Assembly (NCBI RefSeq): GCF_036231355.1
Contig: NZ_CP109496.1
Coordinates: forward strand, 3,224,001-3,288,000
DNA: 64,000 bases
Direction: 5' to 3'
From: Streptomyces sp. NBC_01431
GTDB taxonomy: Bacteria; Actinomycetota; Actinomycetes; Streptomycetales; Streptomycetaceae
Shown: positions 33,451 to 43,519 of the stretch, one piece after another
Layout: every line of letters begins with the position of its first letter
Position numbering within the stretch: position 1 is the first letter of the stretch
The notes under the pieces: generated by a model
What the model was told of the DNA's origin: nothing
The model's input: the letters and a program-made list of their open reading frames with translations, nothing else
The model's database searches: none
Program-made: the position numbers and the translations under genes

Positions 33451-33932
33451 GCGGAGCCACACGGGAGTTCCGGGTTCCCGAGCAGGTCTTCCTGAGCCTG
33501 GCGGGTCTGTCCGCCGCCGCGAAGCGGGGGCTCGGCGACCCGGCCCTCGCCGAGTTGGTGATGGTTCGCGCCTCCCAGCTCAACCACTGCGCCTTCTGCC
33601 TGGACATGCACCTGGCCCTCGCCCGCAAGGGCGGCGAGAGCGAGGACCGGCTCGACCTCCTCGCGGCCTGGCAGGAGGCGGGCGACGTCTTCACCGAGCG
33701 GGAGCGGGCCGCACTCGCCCTCACCGAGGCGGTCACCGTCCTGACTGGGGGCACCTCCCGGACGAGGTCTGGGGGAGGGTTCGTTCCCGACGCGGTGTAC
33801 GAGGCGGCCGCCCGGCACTTCGACGGCACCCAACTCGCCCATCTGATCGCGGCGATCACCGTCATCAACAGCTGGAACCGGCTGATGGTGGCCCGCCGCA
33901 CGGCACCCGGAGAGACTGAATGGCACAGCTGA
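33447..33932 (+). CDS. AhpD-like protein 2, with an in-frame repeat insertion
   Basis: A 161-residue paralogue of the preceding gene: LAELVMVRASQLNHCAFCLD then MHLALARKGGESEDRLDLLA, with the same CxxC-His site. In the loop where protein 1 reads VLTDGFVPDEVY, this one reads VLTGGTSRTRSGGGFVPDAV, i.e. about nine extra residues encoded by a short palindromic repeat (33745-33777) that keeps the frame. The fold probably tolerates it, as it lies in a loop between helices. GTG 33447 overlaps the previous TGA by 4 bp. Function is likely as for protein 1, perhaps as its partner. Confidence 0.87.
   Translation: MSGATREFRVPEQVFLSLAGLSAAAKRGLGDPALAELVMVRASQLNHCAFCLDMHLALARKGGESEDRLDLLAAWQEAGDVFTERERAALALTEAVTVLTGGTSRTRSGGGFVPDAVYEAAARHFDGTQLAHLIAAITVINSWNRLMVARRTAPGETEWHS
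33745..33777 (+). repeat. Short palindromic dispersed repeat inside an AhpD-like gene
   Basis: Begins CTGGGGGCACCTCCC and ends TCTGGGGGAG, a form common between genes in Streptomyces. Here it lies within a coding frame and adds about ten codons in place of one. Confidence 0.7.
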
Positions 33933-34648
33933 ACCCCGCGGACACCTTCCGCGCCCTGCACCAGGGGCGCACGGCGGGCGATCCGCTCGTGCTGCCCGGC
34001 CCGTGGGACGCGGCCAGCGCCAAGGTCTTCGAGGAGGCCGGTTTCCCGGCCCTGGCCACGCCGAGCGCGGGGGTCTCGGCGTCCCTGGGGTACGAGGACG
34101 GCTCGACGCCCGCGGACGAGATGTTCGCGGCGGTCACCCGCATCGTCCGCGCGGTCTCGGTCCCCGTCTCGGCGGACATCGAGGACGGGTACGGCCTCGC
34201 GCCGAAGGAGCTGGTGGCCCGGCTCCTGGAGACCGGCGCGGTCGGCTGCAACCTGGAGGACTCCGCCGAGGGCGCCCTCAAGGACCCGGCCCGGCACGCC
34301 GACTGGCTGGCCGAGGTGCGGGCGGAGGCGGGCGACCGGCTGTTCATCAACGCCCGGGTCGACACCTACATCCGCCAACTGCCCGAGCTGGACGCGACGA
34401 TCGCGCGGGCCCGCGCGTACGTGGCGGCGGGCGCGGACGGCGTCTACCCGTTCGCCGCGCCGCCCGAACACCTTCCGCGGATCGCCGCGGCGGTGCCGGT
34501 GCCGGTCAACATGGCCGTCCTGCCGGATGCCCCGTCGCCGCGCCGCATGGGCGAACTGGGCGCGGGCCGCATCACGTTCGGCCCCGGCCTCCAGATCCGC
34601 GCGACGAACGCGCTGCGCGACATCGCCCGCCAGGTGCGCGAGTTGTAG
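33920..34648 (+). CDS. Isocitrate lyase/PEP mutase-family protein
   Basis: A 242-residue TIM-barrel protein of the PEP mutase/isocitrate lyase superfamily. Motifs include LPGPWDAASAKVFEEAGFPA, PVSADIEDGYGLAPKELVAR (metal-binding D-x-E-D region), VGCNLEDSAEGALKDPARHA, FINARVDTYIRQLPELDATI and TFGPGLQIRATNALRDIARQ. Members include methylisocitrate lyase, oxaloacetate hydrolases and phosphonopyruvate hydrolases; the sequence lacks the isocitrate-lyase KKCGH signature, so an alpha-keto- or phosphonopyruvate-type function is more likely. It overlaps the AhpD-like gene upstream by 13 bp. A hairpin follows 20 nt after the stop. Confidence 0.85.
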   Translation: MAQLNPADTFRALHQGRTAGDPLVLPGPWDAASAKVFEEAGFPALATPSAGVSASLGYEDGSTPADEMFAAVTRIVRAVSVPVSADIEDGYGLAPKELVARLLETGAVGCNLEDSAEGALKDPARHADWLAEVRAEAGDRLFINARVDTYIRQLPELDATIARARAYVAAGADGVYPFAAPPEHLPRIAAAVPVPVNMAVLPDAPSPRRMGELGAGRITFGPGLQIRATNALRDIARQVREL

Positions 34649-34668
34649 CGACGGCGTACGGATGCGAT

Positions 34669-34700
34669 GGTGCCCCCGGCCTGGCTCGGCCGGGGGCACC
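34669..34700. terminator. Hairpin terminator between convergent genes
   Basis: Perfect 13-bp stem (34669-34681 with 34688-34700), loop TGGCTC, between the PEP-mutase-like gene and the membrane gene on the other strand. Confidence 0.8.
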
Positions 34701-34718
34701 TTCATGCGCGCGTACCGC

Positions 34719-35231
34719 CTACGCGTCGTCCTGGTCGTCCTGCTCGTCCTGGACGCGCAGGCCCGCCACCCAGTGCGGGGTGAGCCAGTGCGCCACGAAC
34801 ACGGCGAGCAGGACCGGAAAGGCCAGGGACGCGGCGGAACCGCCGACCAGGGTGTACGCGCCGACAGCGGCCGCGGCCACCAACAGCAGCCCGGTGGTGA
34901 GCCGGTGGGCGCGGGCGATGACCGCGTCGCGCTCGGCGCGCTGGCGCTCGTCCAGAGCCCGGCGGCGCAGTTCGAGCAGGCCCCGGGTCGCGGCGTTGAT
35001 GGCGCCGGTGGCGATGCACCACGGCAGCAGCAGCCCGAGCAGCAGCCAGGCCGCGACCAGCGAGCCGCCGACGAGAGCGCCGAGCCAGGCCGCCACGAAC
35101 GCGGCGGTCAGGGCGATATGGACGGCGACCACCAGGCGCCTGCGCCCTGCCGTCGCGTACAGCGGGGCCGCCTCCCGCCGGTTCATGATCGCGTACATGC
35201 GGCGGTCGTACCGCGTCAACTGCTCGGTCAT
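34719..35231 (-). CDS. Four-helix membrane protein paired with an XRE regulator
   Basis: A 170-residue protein with four transmembrane helices: RRRLVVAVHIALTAAFVAAW, the helix around LVGGSLVAAWLLLGLLLPWC, one near HRLTTGLLLVAAAAVGAYTL and ASLAFPVLLAVFVAHWLTPH. The N-terminus MTEQLTRYDRRMYAIMNRRE and the cytoplasmic loop RALDERQRAERDAVIARAHR are charged; the tail is acidic (DEQDDQDDA). It resembles the DUF2178-type membrane proteins commonly paired with a small XRE repressor, as here. The ATG overlaps the XRE stop by one base (TAATG). Function is unknown. Confidence 0.82.
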   Translation of the reverse strand: MTEQLTRYDRRMYAIMNRREAAPLYATAGRRRLVVAVHIALTAAFVAAWLGALVGGSLVAAWLLLGLLLPWCIATGAINAATRGLLELRRRALDERQRAERDAVIARAHRLTTGLLLVAAAAVGAYTLVGGSAASLAFPVLLAVFVAHWLTPHWVAGLRVQDEQDDQDDA

Positions 35232-35476
35232 TACTGCTTCCTCCCGTAGGCCTCGTCGGTGAGCGGGGCGAACGGTTCGAGGGAGAACAGCGCCTCCACC
35301 GGCAGCCCGAAGTGCTTCGCGATCTTCAACGCGAGATCGAGGCTCGGGTTGTACTGGCCCCGTTCGATGTAACCGATGGTCTGGTAGTGCGCCCCCACCG
35401 CTTCGGCCAGGCTCTGGCGCGACACCTTCCGTTCGGCGCGCACCATCGCCAATCTGTTGTGCACTTGCTCGCTCAT
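35231..35476 (-). CDS. Small XRE/Cro-type transcriptional regulator
   Basis: An 81-residue HTH protein: NRLAMVRAERKVSRQSLAEA, then VGAHYQTIGYIERGQYNPSL and DLALKIAKHFGLPVEALFSL. It consists almost wholly of the HTH domain, typical of small autoregulators of the YozG/Cro type. It is followed by a membrane protein gene (1-bp overlap). The start codon lies in an unusually AT-rich stretch containing inverted ATGTA/TACAT arms, consistent with autorepression. What signal it senses is not evident. Confidence 0.88.
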   Translation of the reverse strand: MSEQVHNRLAMVRAERKVSRQSLAEAVGAHYQTIGYIERGQYNPSLDLALKIAKHFGLPVEALFSLEPFAPLTDEAYGRKQ

Positions 35477-35494
35477 GTATAAGAAGTACTACAT
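35475..35494. promoter_or_regulatory. Inverted repeat overlapping the XRE start codon
   Basis: ATGTA (35475-35479) and TACAT (35490-35494) form inverted arms with a 10-nt spacer in an AT-rich stretch (rare here). It overlaps the first bases of the XRE gene, so it could be its operator. Confidence 0.4.
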
Positions 35495-35554
35495 TAGCGA
35501 GCAGGAACACAACGTCTGCACTCTGGTGCGGGTCACAACGAGCGGGGAGTTTTC

Positions 35555-35872
35555 ATGTTTGGCCGCAAGGAGCTTTCGGTCCTGGTGCTGCGCGACGCGG
35601 GCGACATCGTCCGGGCGTTGAGGGAGGCGCTGACCGAAGCCGGAGAGTCGCAACGGCCGGGTCTTGAGGCGGCCCTGGAGCTGGCCGAGCGGGCCGCGTC
35701 CGTACCGGACCGCGAGCTGCGCGGCCGCTGGGTGCGCGAGCAGCGGGCCTCGGTCGGCTACACGGGCCCGGACGACGAGTCGGTGCACGCCATCAAGGCG
35801 CTGCGCCAGGCTCAGCCGGAACTCAGCCTGCTCTCCGCCGTACAGCTGACGAAGGACGCGGCGACGCGATAG
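35555..35872 (+). CDS. Conserved small helical protein, unknown function
   Basis: A 105-residue soluble protein (MFGRKELSVLVLRDAGDIVR, RPGLEAALELAERAASVPDR, ESVHAIKALRQAQPELSLLS). It is helix-rich with alternating charged and hydrophobic residues and no signal or membrane helix. GGGGAG lies 7 nt upstream of the ATG. It diverges from the XRE gene. I do not recognise a family. A strong bidirectional hairpin follows. Confidence 0.75.
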   Translation: MFGRKELSVLVLRDAGDIVRALREALTEAGESQRPGLEAALELAERAASVPDRELRGRWVREQRASVGYTGPDDESVHAIKALRQAQPELSLLSAVQLTKDAATR

Positions 35873-35885
35873 CCCCGGAAACGGG

Positions 35886-35914
35886 CGAAGCCCCGGCGGG
35901 TTGCCGGGGCTTCG
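35886..35914. terminator. Bidirectional hairpin terminator next to mdh
   Basis: Perfect 12-bp stem (35886-35897 with 35903-35914), loop GGGTT, between the small plus-strand gene and the end of mdh on the other strand. Confidence 0.82.
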
Positions 35915-35965
35915 TCGGGGCGTGTCGGCGGACCGTGGTCCGCGTCAACTCGCTTGTTGCTGGGC

Positions 35966-37102
<1,137 letters not shown>

Positions 37103-37162
37103 CTATCCGACCCTGGGCCTCCCGCACCCCCGCACGCCTGTGGGACGCCTCACGCTGATCGA

Positions 37163-38131
37163 TCATTGACCGGTCTCGGCCGTTTTCGCGGCGCAGCCGT
37201 GCTTCCCGCTCTTCAGCGTGGCGCACGCCTTCGCCGCCGCGGGACCGTCGACGGCGAGCATCTTCGTGTACGTGTCGCGGTAGGCGTCCGCGACGACCGA
37301 CTCCCCCGTCGCGCTCCCCGCGCTGATCTGGAGCCGGTCACCGGGGGTCACCTGCTTGAGCCGGGCCCAGGCCGCGCCGCACGTCTTGCTGTAGCGCACC
37401 TCGACGACCGAGACGCCGACCTTGGCGCCGGCCACCGTCGTGACCAACTTGTCGGTGCAGCCCATCGCTTCGGGGTCCTGGCCGGTGCACGACGCACCCG
37501 CGCACTTCACCCCGGCCGGCAGCAGGGGCGCCGAGGAGGACGGGCTCGGGCTCGGCTTCGCCTGGGGCTTGTCGTCGCTCCCGCCGAGGTCGGTGAGCAG
37601 GACCGCCGCCGTGATGACGAGCAGCGCACCCACCACCCCGGCCAGGAACATGACGATCCGGCGCCGTCTGTCACCCGCTCCCACGGGCGGCCCGCCGCGC
37701 GGCGGCGGCGCCTGCTGTCTCGGGGACCGCTTGGCGGTGAGGCCCGCGCTGGGCGACTGGGCGCGCGTGTCACCGGGCGCGCGCGGCGGCCCGAACTCCC
37801 CGAGCGCGGCCCTCGCCCGTGCGACCCGGATGTCCTCCATGGTGCGGTCGTGCCGCTGCTCGGAGCGGCTCCAGGCCCGCTCGGCCAGCTCCCACATGGT
37901 GGTCAGATGGACCGCGTTGGTGCCGGTCACCTCGGCAAGGGCGAGCACGGCCGCCTTGGGGGCGAGCAGTCGGCCGCCCAGGTAGCGCTCCCACGACGTC
38001 TTGCTGTACCCGGTGCGGTCGGCGACCGCCGCGACGCTGAGCCCGCTGCGGTCCACCAGCCTGCGCAGCTGGCTCGCGAACTCCCGTACCTGCGGATCGA
38101 GTTCCTCCGGCAGCGCCTTCCAGCGAGGCAT
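37163..38131 (-). CDS. XRE-HTH membrane protein with C-terminal DUF2690 domain
   Basis: A 322-residue protein. N-terminal HTH (residues about 15-70): REFASQLRRLVDRSGLSVAA then VADRTGYSKTSWERYLGGRL. A basic/Pro-rich linker precedes one helix, RRRIVMFLAGVVGALLVITA. After a Ser/Pro linker the extracellular part has Cys-rich DUF2690 features: KCAGASCTGQDPEAMGCTDK and VRYSKTCGAAWARLKQVTPG, ending with a Cys pair. Fusion of a cytoplasmic HTH to an extracytoplasmic domain suggests a one-component sensor-regulator. GGGGGGAAG precedes the ATG at 38131; upstream residues are not conserved. No partner gene is obvious. Confidence 0.86.
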   Translation of the reverse strand: MPRWKALPEELDPQVREFASQLRRLVDRSGLSVAAVADRTGYSKTSWERYLGGRLLAPKAAVLALAEVTGTNAVHLTTMWELAERAWSRSEQRHDRTMEDIRVARARAALGEFGPPRAPGDTRAQSPSAGLTAKRSPRQQAPPPRGGPPVGAGDRRRRIVMFLAGVVGALLVITAAVLLTDLGGSDDKPQAKPSPSPSSSAPLLPAGVKCAGASCTGQDPEAMGCTDKLVTTVAGAKVGVSVVEVRYSKTCGAAWARLKQVTPGDRLQISAGSATGESVVADAYRDTYTKMLAVDGPAAAKACATLKSGKHGCAAKTAETGQ

Positions 38132-38603
38132 CGCTTCCCCCCTTGTCGTCGCTCCCCCAGGGATGCACGGCCCCAGGATGTCAGCTCCGGGGGTGGGACG
38201 CACCGGCACACGGGGAACGTCTGAGGGCCCCGCCGCCCGGGGTGACCAGGCCGCACTCGTACGCCACCACCACCGCCTGTGCCCTGCCGACCAGGTCCGG
38301 TTCGCTCATCGGCGGGCCAGGGCGGACCCCGCGTCGTCGCGCCGTAGCGCCGACACGCGGCGAGTGACGTCAACTCACCGCAGCAATACGGCAGTTGAAC
38401 GGCGAGCGTGCCTCCCCCGTGCGGGGGGTGCGGAGTTCAGACCGGAGCACGACGCCCCGGCCGCGGCCGCGCCCGTACGGTGGTGCCGCATCGCGGTGGC
38501 CCGCGCTGCACCGGGGGAGAGTACGGGCCACCGCGACATTCCGGTGCGACACCGCGCCCGGAAGGGCCGCGGGCCTGCGACATCGCACGGGCGCGGCGGA
38601 GCG
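38132..38603. other. 472-bp gap with a possible gene relic and no confident gene
   Basis: Region between the DUF2690 gene and DUF3017. A minus-strand 42-codon frame (38181-38309) looks like the end of a response regulator. The rest shows no coding signal I trust. Confidence 0.4.
38181..38309 (-). pseudogene. Possible relic of a NarL/FixJ response-regulator C-terminus
   Basis: The frame encodes RAQAVVVAYECGLVTPGG, the pattern (R/Q)AVVxAYExGLVxPG that closes many Streptomyces LuxR-HTH response regulators. No receiver or full HTH is found upstream on either strand, so it would be a remnant of about 25 residues. Short size means chance resemblance is possible. Confidence 0.3.
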
Positions 38604-39089
38604 CTAGCGCACCGTGAAGTGCACCGCGTCCTCCAGGAACGGCACGTTCAGCCACGGCCGGGGCTGCGCCATCAGTGCGAGCAGCACGATGGCGAGCCCG
38701 AGCGCTCCGTACGTGGAGATGTCGGTGAAGCGGGACCTGACCGCGAGCATGCCCACCGACGGCAGTGTCCAGCGCATCGCCGCGCCCGCCATGAGCGCGG
38801 CGCCGATGATGACGAGCCCGACCCTGAAGGCCTGCCCGAACGGCTCGGTGGCCACCATGAGCAGCCCGAAGCCGACCGCGAGCAGGACCGAGAGCAGCGG
38901 CCACTGACGGGCGGGCGCCGAGGCGTCCCCGGGTGCGGCCCGGCCGCCGCCCTCGGGGCGTGCGGTGTCCCGGGTGACCGAGGGGAACCGCCGCGAGCCG
39001 CCGGTGCGCGACGACGCTCCGGACTTGTCCTTCGAGGGCGCCGAAGGCTCGGCGTCCTTGGACGGGTCGTGACTCGTACCAGCAGCCAT
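38604..39089 (-). CDS. DUF3017-family membrane protein
   Basis: A 161-residue protein with an approximately 60-residue hydrophilic N-terminus (Ser/Lys/Asp/Pro-rich) followed by three helices: WPLLSVLLAVGFGLLMVATE, VGLVIIGAALMAGAAM and TYGALGLAIVLLALMAQPRP. This matches DUF3017, which in Streptomyces is usually encoded directly after folD; here it starts 18 nt after the folD stop and is co-directional, so they form an operon. Function is unknown. The family appears confined to actinobacteria in my recollection. Confidence 0.85.
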   Translation of the reverse strand: MAAGTSHDPSKDAEPSAPSKDKSGASSRTGGSRRFPSVTRDTARPEGGGRAAPGDASAPARQWPLLSVLLAVGFGLLMVATEPFGQAFRVGLVIIGAALMAGAAMRWTLPSVGMLAVRSRFTDISTYGALGLAIVLLALMAQPRPWLNVPFLEDAVHFTVR

Positions 39090-39107
39090 GGGGTCGGGCC
39101 CTTTCGG

Positions 39108-39971
39108 TCAGACCGCGTCGGCGGCGGCGCGCTCGGCCGCCTCGACGACGTTGACGAGCAGCTGGGCGCGGGTCATCGGGCCCACACCGCCCGGGTTCGG
39201 CGAGAGCCATCCGGCGACCTCGGCGACGCCCGGATGCACATCGCCGACGATCTTGCCGTTCTCGTCACGGCTGACGCCGACGTCGAGCACGGCCGCGCCC
39301 GCCTTCACGTCCTCGGGCTTGATGAGGTGCGGGACCCCGGCCGCCGCCACGATGATGTCGGCCTGCCTCAGATGCGCAGCCAGGTCGCGGGTGCCGGTGT
39401 GGCACTGCGTCACCGTCGCGTTCTCGGAGCGGCGGGTGAGCAGCAGCGGCATGGAGCGCCCGATGGTGACGCCGCGTCCGACGACGACGACCTCGGCGCC
39501 GTTGATCTCGACGCCGTGCTTCCTGAGCAACTGGATGATGCCGTACGGGGTGCAGGGCAGCGGGCCGGGCTCGTTGAGGACGAGGCGGCCGAGGTTCATC
39601 GGGTGCAGACCGTCGGCGTCCTTCGCCGGGTCCATCAGCTCCAGGATGCGGTTCTCGTCGATGCCCTTGGGCAGCGGGAGCTGGACGATGTAGCCGGTGC
39701 AGGCGGGGTCCTCGTTCAACTCCCGCACCACCGCCTCGATCTCGTCCTGCGTCGCAGTCGCGGGCAGTTCGCGCTGGATGGAGGCGATGCCGACCTGGGC
39801 GCAGTCGCGGTGCTTGCCGGCGACGTACTTCTGGCTGCCGGGGTCCTCCCCGACGAGCACGGTCCCCAGGCCGGGCGTGACGCCCCGCTCCTTCAGGGCC
39901 GCCACGCGGACGGCCAGTTCGGACTTGATCGCTGCGGCGGTGGCCTTGCCATCGAGAATCTGGGCGGTCAT
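39108..39971 (-). CDS. folD: Bifunctional methylene-THF dehydrogenase/methenyl-THF cyclohydrolase
   Basis: A 287-residue enzyme interconverting 5,10-methylene-, methenyl- and 10-formyl-tetrahydrofolate with NADP. Motifs: [20 protein letters not shown] (Tyr and Lys of the YxxxK catalytic motif), [54 protein letters not shown] and [20 protein letters not shown]. The start [20 protein letters not shown] is standard; GGGAAA upstream is a weak Shine-Dalgarno, and ATG 39980 is an alternative. It supplies formyl-THF to PurN and PurH encoded nearby and shares methylene-THF with GlyA. Confidence 0.95.
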   Translation of the reverse strand: MTAQILDGKATAAAIKSELAVRVAALKERGVTPGLGTVLVGEDPGSQKYVAGKHRDCAQVGIASIQRELPATATQDEIEAVVRELNEDPACTGYIVQLPLPKGIDENRILELMDPAKDADGLHPMNLGRLVLNEPGPLPCTPYGIIQLLRKHGVEINGAEVVVVGRGVTIGRSMPLLLTRRSENATVTQCHTGTRDLAAHLRQADIIVAAAGVPHLIKPEDVKAGAAVLDVGVSRDENGKIVGDVHPGVAEVAGWLSPNPGGVGPMTRAQLLVNVVEAAERAAADAV

Positions 39972-40175
39972 GTTTCCCATTCTTTCAGGGCGACACGTGA
40001 TCGCCCAAGTTGCACTTGCACAACACATCCAGCGTTCGGCTGGACAAACTTATGTCTCGTTTAGAACGATGATCGGCGCAGTGCCGCGGGCAGTGCCGGG
40101 GGGCAAAACCGCTCAGAACAGCTTTCCTCCGCTCGGGCCGCGTCGTCCCCGCACCACCAACGGAGGAAATCCGTC

Positions 40176-40907
40176 ATGAGCTTCGGCGACCCGAACAACC
40201 CTTACGGGCAGCAGCCCCAGCAGCCCCCGCAGGGCGGCAACCCCTACGGCCAGCCGCAGGGACAGCCCGGTTACGGCTACCCCCAGCAGGGCCAGCAGGC
40301 CCCCCAGGGCGTCCCGCCCCAGCAGGGTTACGGTTACCCCCAGGCTCCCGGCCAGGCGCCGCAGGGTTACGGTTACCCGCAGGCACCCGGCTACCCGCAG
40401 GCCGGCGCCCCCGGTGGACAGGCCCCGGAGGGCTACGCCAATGTGCCGGGCCTGGGCGTCGTCGAGGTCGGCAGCTACGGCGCCCGCTTCGGCGCCCGTC
40501 TGCTCGACATGATCTTCGCGTACATCGTGGTGATCATCCTCAACCTGATCATCCTCGGGTCCGCGTTCGGCACCGGCACCAAGAGCAGCGGCGTCGCCGT
40601 GGGCGCGATGCTCGGTTCGATCATCGTGTCGTTCCTGACGTTCATCTTCTACGACGTCATCTTCGTCTCCACGATGGGCACCACCCCGGGCAAGAAGATC
40701 CTCGGCATGCGGATCGTCAACTCCCGCACCGGCCAGAAGCCCAACTTCGGTGCCGCCCTGGTCCGTTGGGGCTTCCCCATCGGCCTCGGCTACATCACGT
40801 GCTTCCTCGGCTACGTGCTGATCGTCATCTCGCCCTTCTTCGACAACACCGGGCAGCTGCGCGGCTGGCACGACAAGGCCGCCAACACCCTGGTCATCAA
40901 GGGCTGA
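40176..40907 (+). CDS. RDD-family membrane protein with Gln/Pro/Gly-rich N-terminus
   Basis: A 243-residue protein. Residues 1-85 are low complexity, with several short repeats such as GYGYPQAPGQAPQ, probably cytoplasmic. The RDD domain follows: GSYGARFGARLLDMIFAYIV (Arg, Asp, Asp signature), then helices around IVSFLTFIFYDVIFVSTMGT, PGKKILGMRIVNSRTGQKPN and GYITCFLGYVLIVISPFFDN. Some RDD proteins act as Na+/H+-type transporters or accessory membrane proteins; the role here is unknown. GGAGGA precedes the ATG. A bidirectional hairpin follows, convergent with purH. Confidence 0.88.
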   Translation: MSFGDPNNPYGQQPQQPPQGGNPYGQPQGQPGYGYPQQGQQAPQGVPPQQGYGYPQAPGQAPQGYGYPQAPGYPQAGAPGGQAPEGYANVPGLGVVEVGSYGARFGARLLDMIFAYIVVIILNLIILGSAFGTGTKSSGVAVGAMLGSIIVSFLTFIFYDVIFVSTMGTTPGKKILGMRIVNSRTGQKPNFGAALVRWGFPIGLGYITCFLGYVLIVISPFFDNTGQLRGWHDKAANTLVIKG

Positions 40908-40926
40908 CCACCCGGACCAGCGCCCC

Positions 40927-40956
40927 GGGCCGCGCTCCTTTCGGGGAGCGCGGCCC
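40927..40956. terminator. Bidirectional terminator after RDD and purH
   Basis: Perfect 12-bp stem (40927-40938 with 40945-40956), loop TTTCGG, between convergent genes. Confidence 0.8.
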
Positions 40957-40971
40957 TTCGCGTACCCGGGA

Positions 40972-42546
40972 TCAGTGGAAGAAGTGCCGCGTGCCGGTGA
41001 AGTACATCGTCACGCCCGCCTTCTTCGCGGCCTCGACCACCAGCTCGTCGCGGACCGAACCGCCGGGCTGGACCACGGCCCTGACGCCGGCGTTGGCCAG
41101 GATCTCGAAGCCGTCGGGGAACGGGAAGAACGCGTCGGACGCGGCGTACGAGCCCCGCGCGCGCTCCTCGCCGGCCCGCTCCACCGCGAGCTTCGCGGAG
41201 TCGACCCGGTTGACCTGGCCCATGCCGACGCCGACCGAGGCGCCGTCCTTGGCGAGCAGGATCGCGTTGGACTTGACGGCCCGGCAGGCCACCCAAGCGA
41301 AGGCCAGTTCCCTCAACTCGGCCTCCGACAGCGCCTCTCCGCTGGCCAGCGTCCAGTTCGCGGGGTCGTCGCCCTCGGCCTGGAAGACGTCGGTCTGCTG
41401 GAGCACCGCGCCGCCGGAGACCGACTTCAGGTCGCCCGGCTGGTGCGGGGTGCCGTCCACCTTGAGCACCCGGATGTTCTTCTTGCGGGCGAGCACCTCG
41501 ACGGCGCCGTCCTCGTAGTCCGGGGCCGCGATGACCTCGGTGAAGATCTCGGCGACCTGCTCGGCCATCGCCACCGTCACCGGACGGTTGACGGCGATGA
41601 CGCCGCCGAACGCGGAGAGCGGGTCGCACTCGTGCGCCTTGCGGTGGGCCGCGGCGAGGTCGGCGTCGATCGCGATGCCGCACGGGTTGGCGTGCTTGAT
41701 GATCGCGACGCAGGGCTCGTCGTGGTCGTAGGCGGCGCGGCGCGCGGCCTCGGTGTCCACGTAGTTGTTGAAGGACATCTCCTTGCCGTGCAGCTGCTCG
41801 GCGTTGGCGAGCCCGCCCGGCTGACCGTCGGTGTAGAGCGCCGCGGCCTGGTGCGGGTTCTCGCCGTAGCGCAGCGTCGACTTGCGCTCCCAGGTGCCGC
41901 CGAGGAACTCGGGCAGCGCGGCCCCGTCCTGCTCGGGCGCGTACACATTGGTCATCCAGGACGCCACGGCCACGTCGTACGCCGCGGTGTGCTGGAACGC
42001 TTCTGCGGCCAGGCGCTTGCGGGCGGCCAGGTCGAAGCCGCCGTTCTTCACGGCGTCAAGGACGGCCGCGTAGCGCTGCGGGCTGGTGACCACGGCCACC
42101 GACGGGTGGTTCTTGGCGGCGGCCCTGACCATCGAGGGCCCGCCGATGTCGATCTGCTCGACGCACTCGTCGGGGCTCGCGCCGGAGGCGACGGTCTCCT
42201 TGAACGGGTAGAGGTTGACGACGACCAGCTCGAAGGGGCGCACGCCGAGCTCGTCGAGCTGCGCGCGGTGGGCGTCCAGGCGCAGGTCGGCGAGGATGCC
42301 CGCGTGGATCTTCGGGTGCAGCGTCTTGACCCGGCCGTCCAGGCACTCGGGGAAGCCGGTCAGCTCCTCGACCTTGGTGACCGGCACCCCGGCGGCGGCG
42401 ATCTTCGCGGCGGTCGACCCGGTGGACACCAGCTCGACCCCGGCGGCGTGGAGCCCTTGCGCCAGCTCCTCAAGGCCCGTCTTGTCGTAGACGCTGACCA
42501 GCGCCCGCCGGATGGGCTTTACGGCGTCCGTGTTAACCGAGTTCAC
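40972..42546 (-). CDS. purH: Bifunctional AICAR transformylase/IMP cyclohydrolase
   Basis: A 524-residue enzyme catalysing the last two steps of IMP synthesis. The N-terminal cyclohydrolase (IMPCH/MGS-like) begins [20 protein letters not shown] with [20 protein letters not shown] and [20 protein letters not shown]. The C-terminal AICARFT domain carries [46 protein letters not shown] (catalytic Lys-His-Asn) and [20 protein letters not shown]. The GTG start at 42546 lies inside the end of purN (14-bp overlap), which fits coupled translation in a purN-purH operon. 10-formyl-THF is the cosubstrate. Confidence 0.95.
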   Translation of the reverse strand: MNSVNTDAVKPIRRALVSVYDKTGLEELAQGLHAAGVELVSTGSTAAKIAAAGVPVTKVEELTGFPECLDGRVKTLHPKIHAGILADLRLDAHRAQLDELGVRPFELVVVNLYPFKETVASGASPDECVEQIDIGGPSMVRAAAKNHPSVAVVTSPQRYAAVLDAVKNGGFDLAARKRLAAEAFQHTAAYDVAVASWMTNVYAPEQDGAALPEFLGGTWERKSTLRYGENPHQAAALYTDGQPGGLANAEQLHGKEMSFNNYVDTEAARRAAYDHDEPCVAIIKHANPCGIAIDADLAAAHRKAHECDPLSAFGGVIAVNRPVTVAMAEQVAEIFTEVIAAPDYEDGAVEVLARKKNIRVLKVDGTPHQPGDLKSVSGGAVLQQTDVFQAEGDDPANWTLASGEALSEAELRELAFAWVACRAVKSNAILLAKDGASVGVGMGQVNRVDSAKLAVERAGEERARGSYAASDAFFPFPDGFEILANAGVRAVVQPGGSVRDELVVEAAKKAGVTMYFTGTRHFFH

Positions 42547-43219
42547 CGATCTGAACCTTTCGTCCCTCAATGCGGTAGCCGTTACGGGCCAGGCGCCCCA
42601 CGACATCGACGAGCAGCCGTCGCTCGACGTCCTTGATCCGCTCGTGCAGAGCGGCTTCATCGTCCTCGTCCCGGATCTCGACCACGCCCTGGGCGATGAT
42701 CGGACCGGTGTCGACTCCGTCGTCGACGAAGTGGACGGTGCACCCGGTCACCCTGGCGCCGTACGCGAGTGCGTCACGTACACCGTGGGCTCCGGGAAAA
42801 CTGGGCAGCAGCGCGGGGTGGGTGTTGACCACCCGGCCGCCGAACCGGGCGAGGAATTCCTTCCCCACGATCTTCATGAACCCGGCCGAGACCACCAGGT
42901 CGGGCGCGTACGCCGCGGTGGCCGCGGTCAGTGCGGCGTCCCACTCGGCGCGCGAGGCGTGGTCCTTGACCCGGCAGACGAAGGTGGGGATCCCGGCCCG
43001 CTCGGCGCGCTCCAGGCCCGCGATGGCGTCCCGGTCCGCACCGACGGCCACGATCTGGGCACCGTATCCGTCCGGATCGGCGGCGATGGCGTCGAGCAGG
43101 GCCTGCAGATTCGTACCGGAGCCGGACACAAGCACCACGAGCCGGGCAGGGCGGTCCGAGCCGGACGGGACGGTCGAGCTGGACGAGGAGGGGGACGCGG
43201 AGGGGGGCGGGGAGGCCAC
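42533..43219 (-). CDS. purN: Phosphoribosylglycinamide formyltransferase
   Basis: A 228-residue folate-dependent GAR transformylase with an added Ser/Pro-rich N-terminus. Motifs: [60 protein letters not shown] (catalytic Asn-His) and [20 protein letters not shown] (catalytic Asp). GTG 43219 is the favoured start but its Shine-Dalgarno is weak; an in-frame ATG at 43276 is the alternative. It precedes purH with a 14-bp overlap. Region 43220-43519 upstream holds its promoter and, on the plus strand, TTGTCC/TTACAT boxes (about 43430-43457) for the next gene. Confidence 0.94.
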   Translation of the reverse strand: MASPPPSASPSSSSSTVPSGSDRPARLVVLVSGSGTNLQALLDAIAADPDGYGAQIVAVGADRDAIAGLERAERAGIPTFVCRVKDHASRAEWDAALTAATAAYAPDLVVSAGFMKIVGKEFLARFGGRVVNTHPALLPSFPGAHGVRDALAYGARVTGCTVHFVDDGVDTGPIIAQGVVEIRDEDDEAALHERIKDVERRLLVDVVGRLARNGYRIEGRKVQIGELG

Positions 43220-43519
43220 AGGGGGGCTCTTTCTCGCGGTCGTACGTCTTTGTGTGGTCGTACAAACGAATCGCACCCCTCGATACGGGGAACTCTACGA
43301 AAGCGCCGACCGTCAGCAACGATACCGGCACACCGGACGGCCCCCACGGGACGGGGGCCGGACCGCCAGGTAGCGTCTGGGAAGACGCCGCGACACGAGA
43401 CATGCCTCACTCACTCGTCTCCGTCACTTGTCCCACCAACTTGTTTCACTTACATGCGAGATGTGACCCCTCCCGGCCCGACCGGCCGGCCGCGGGTCCG
43501 AGGGGAAGACGTTCACCAG

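Noticed and set aside
38395..38607. Overlapping plus-strand frames in the 38.4-38.6 kb gap
   Set aside because: Arg/Pro-rich composition, several frames open at once and no ribosome site; typical of high-GC non-coding DNA.
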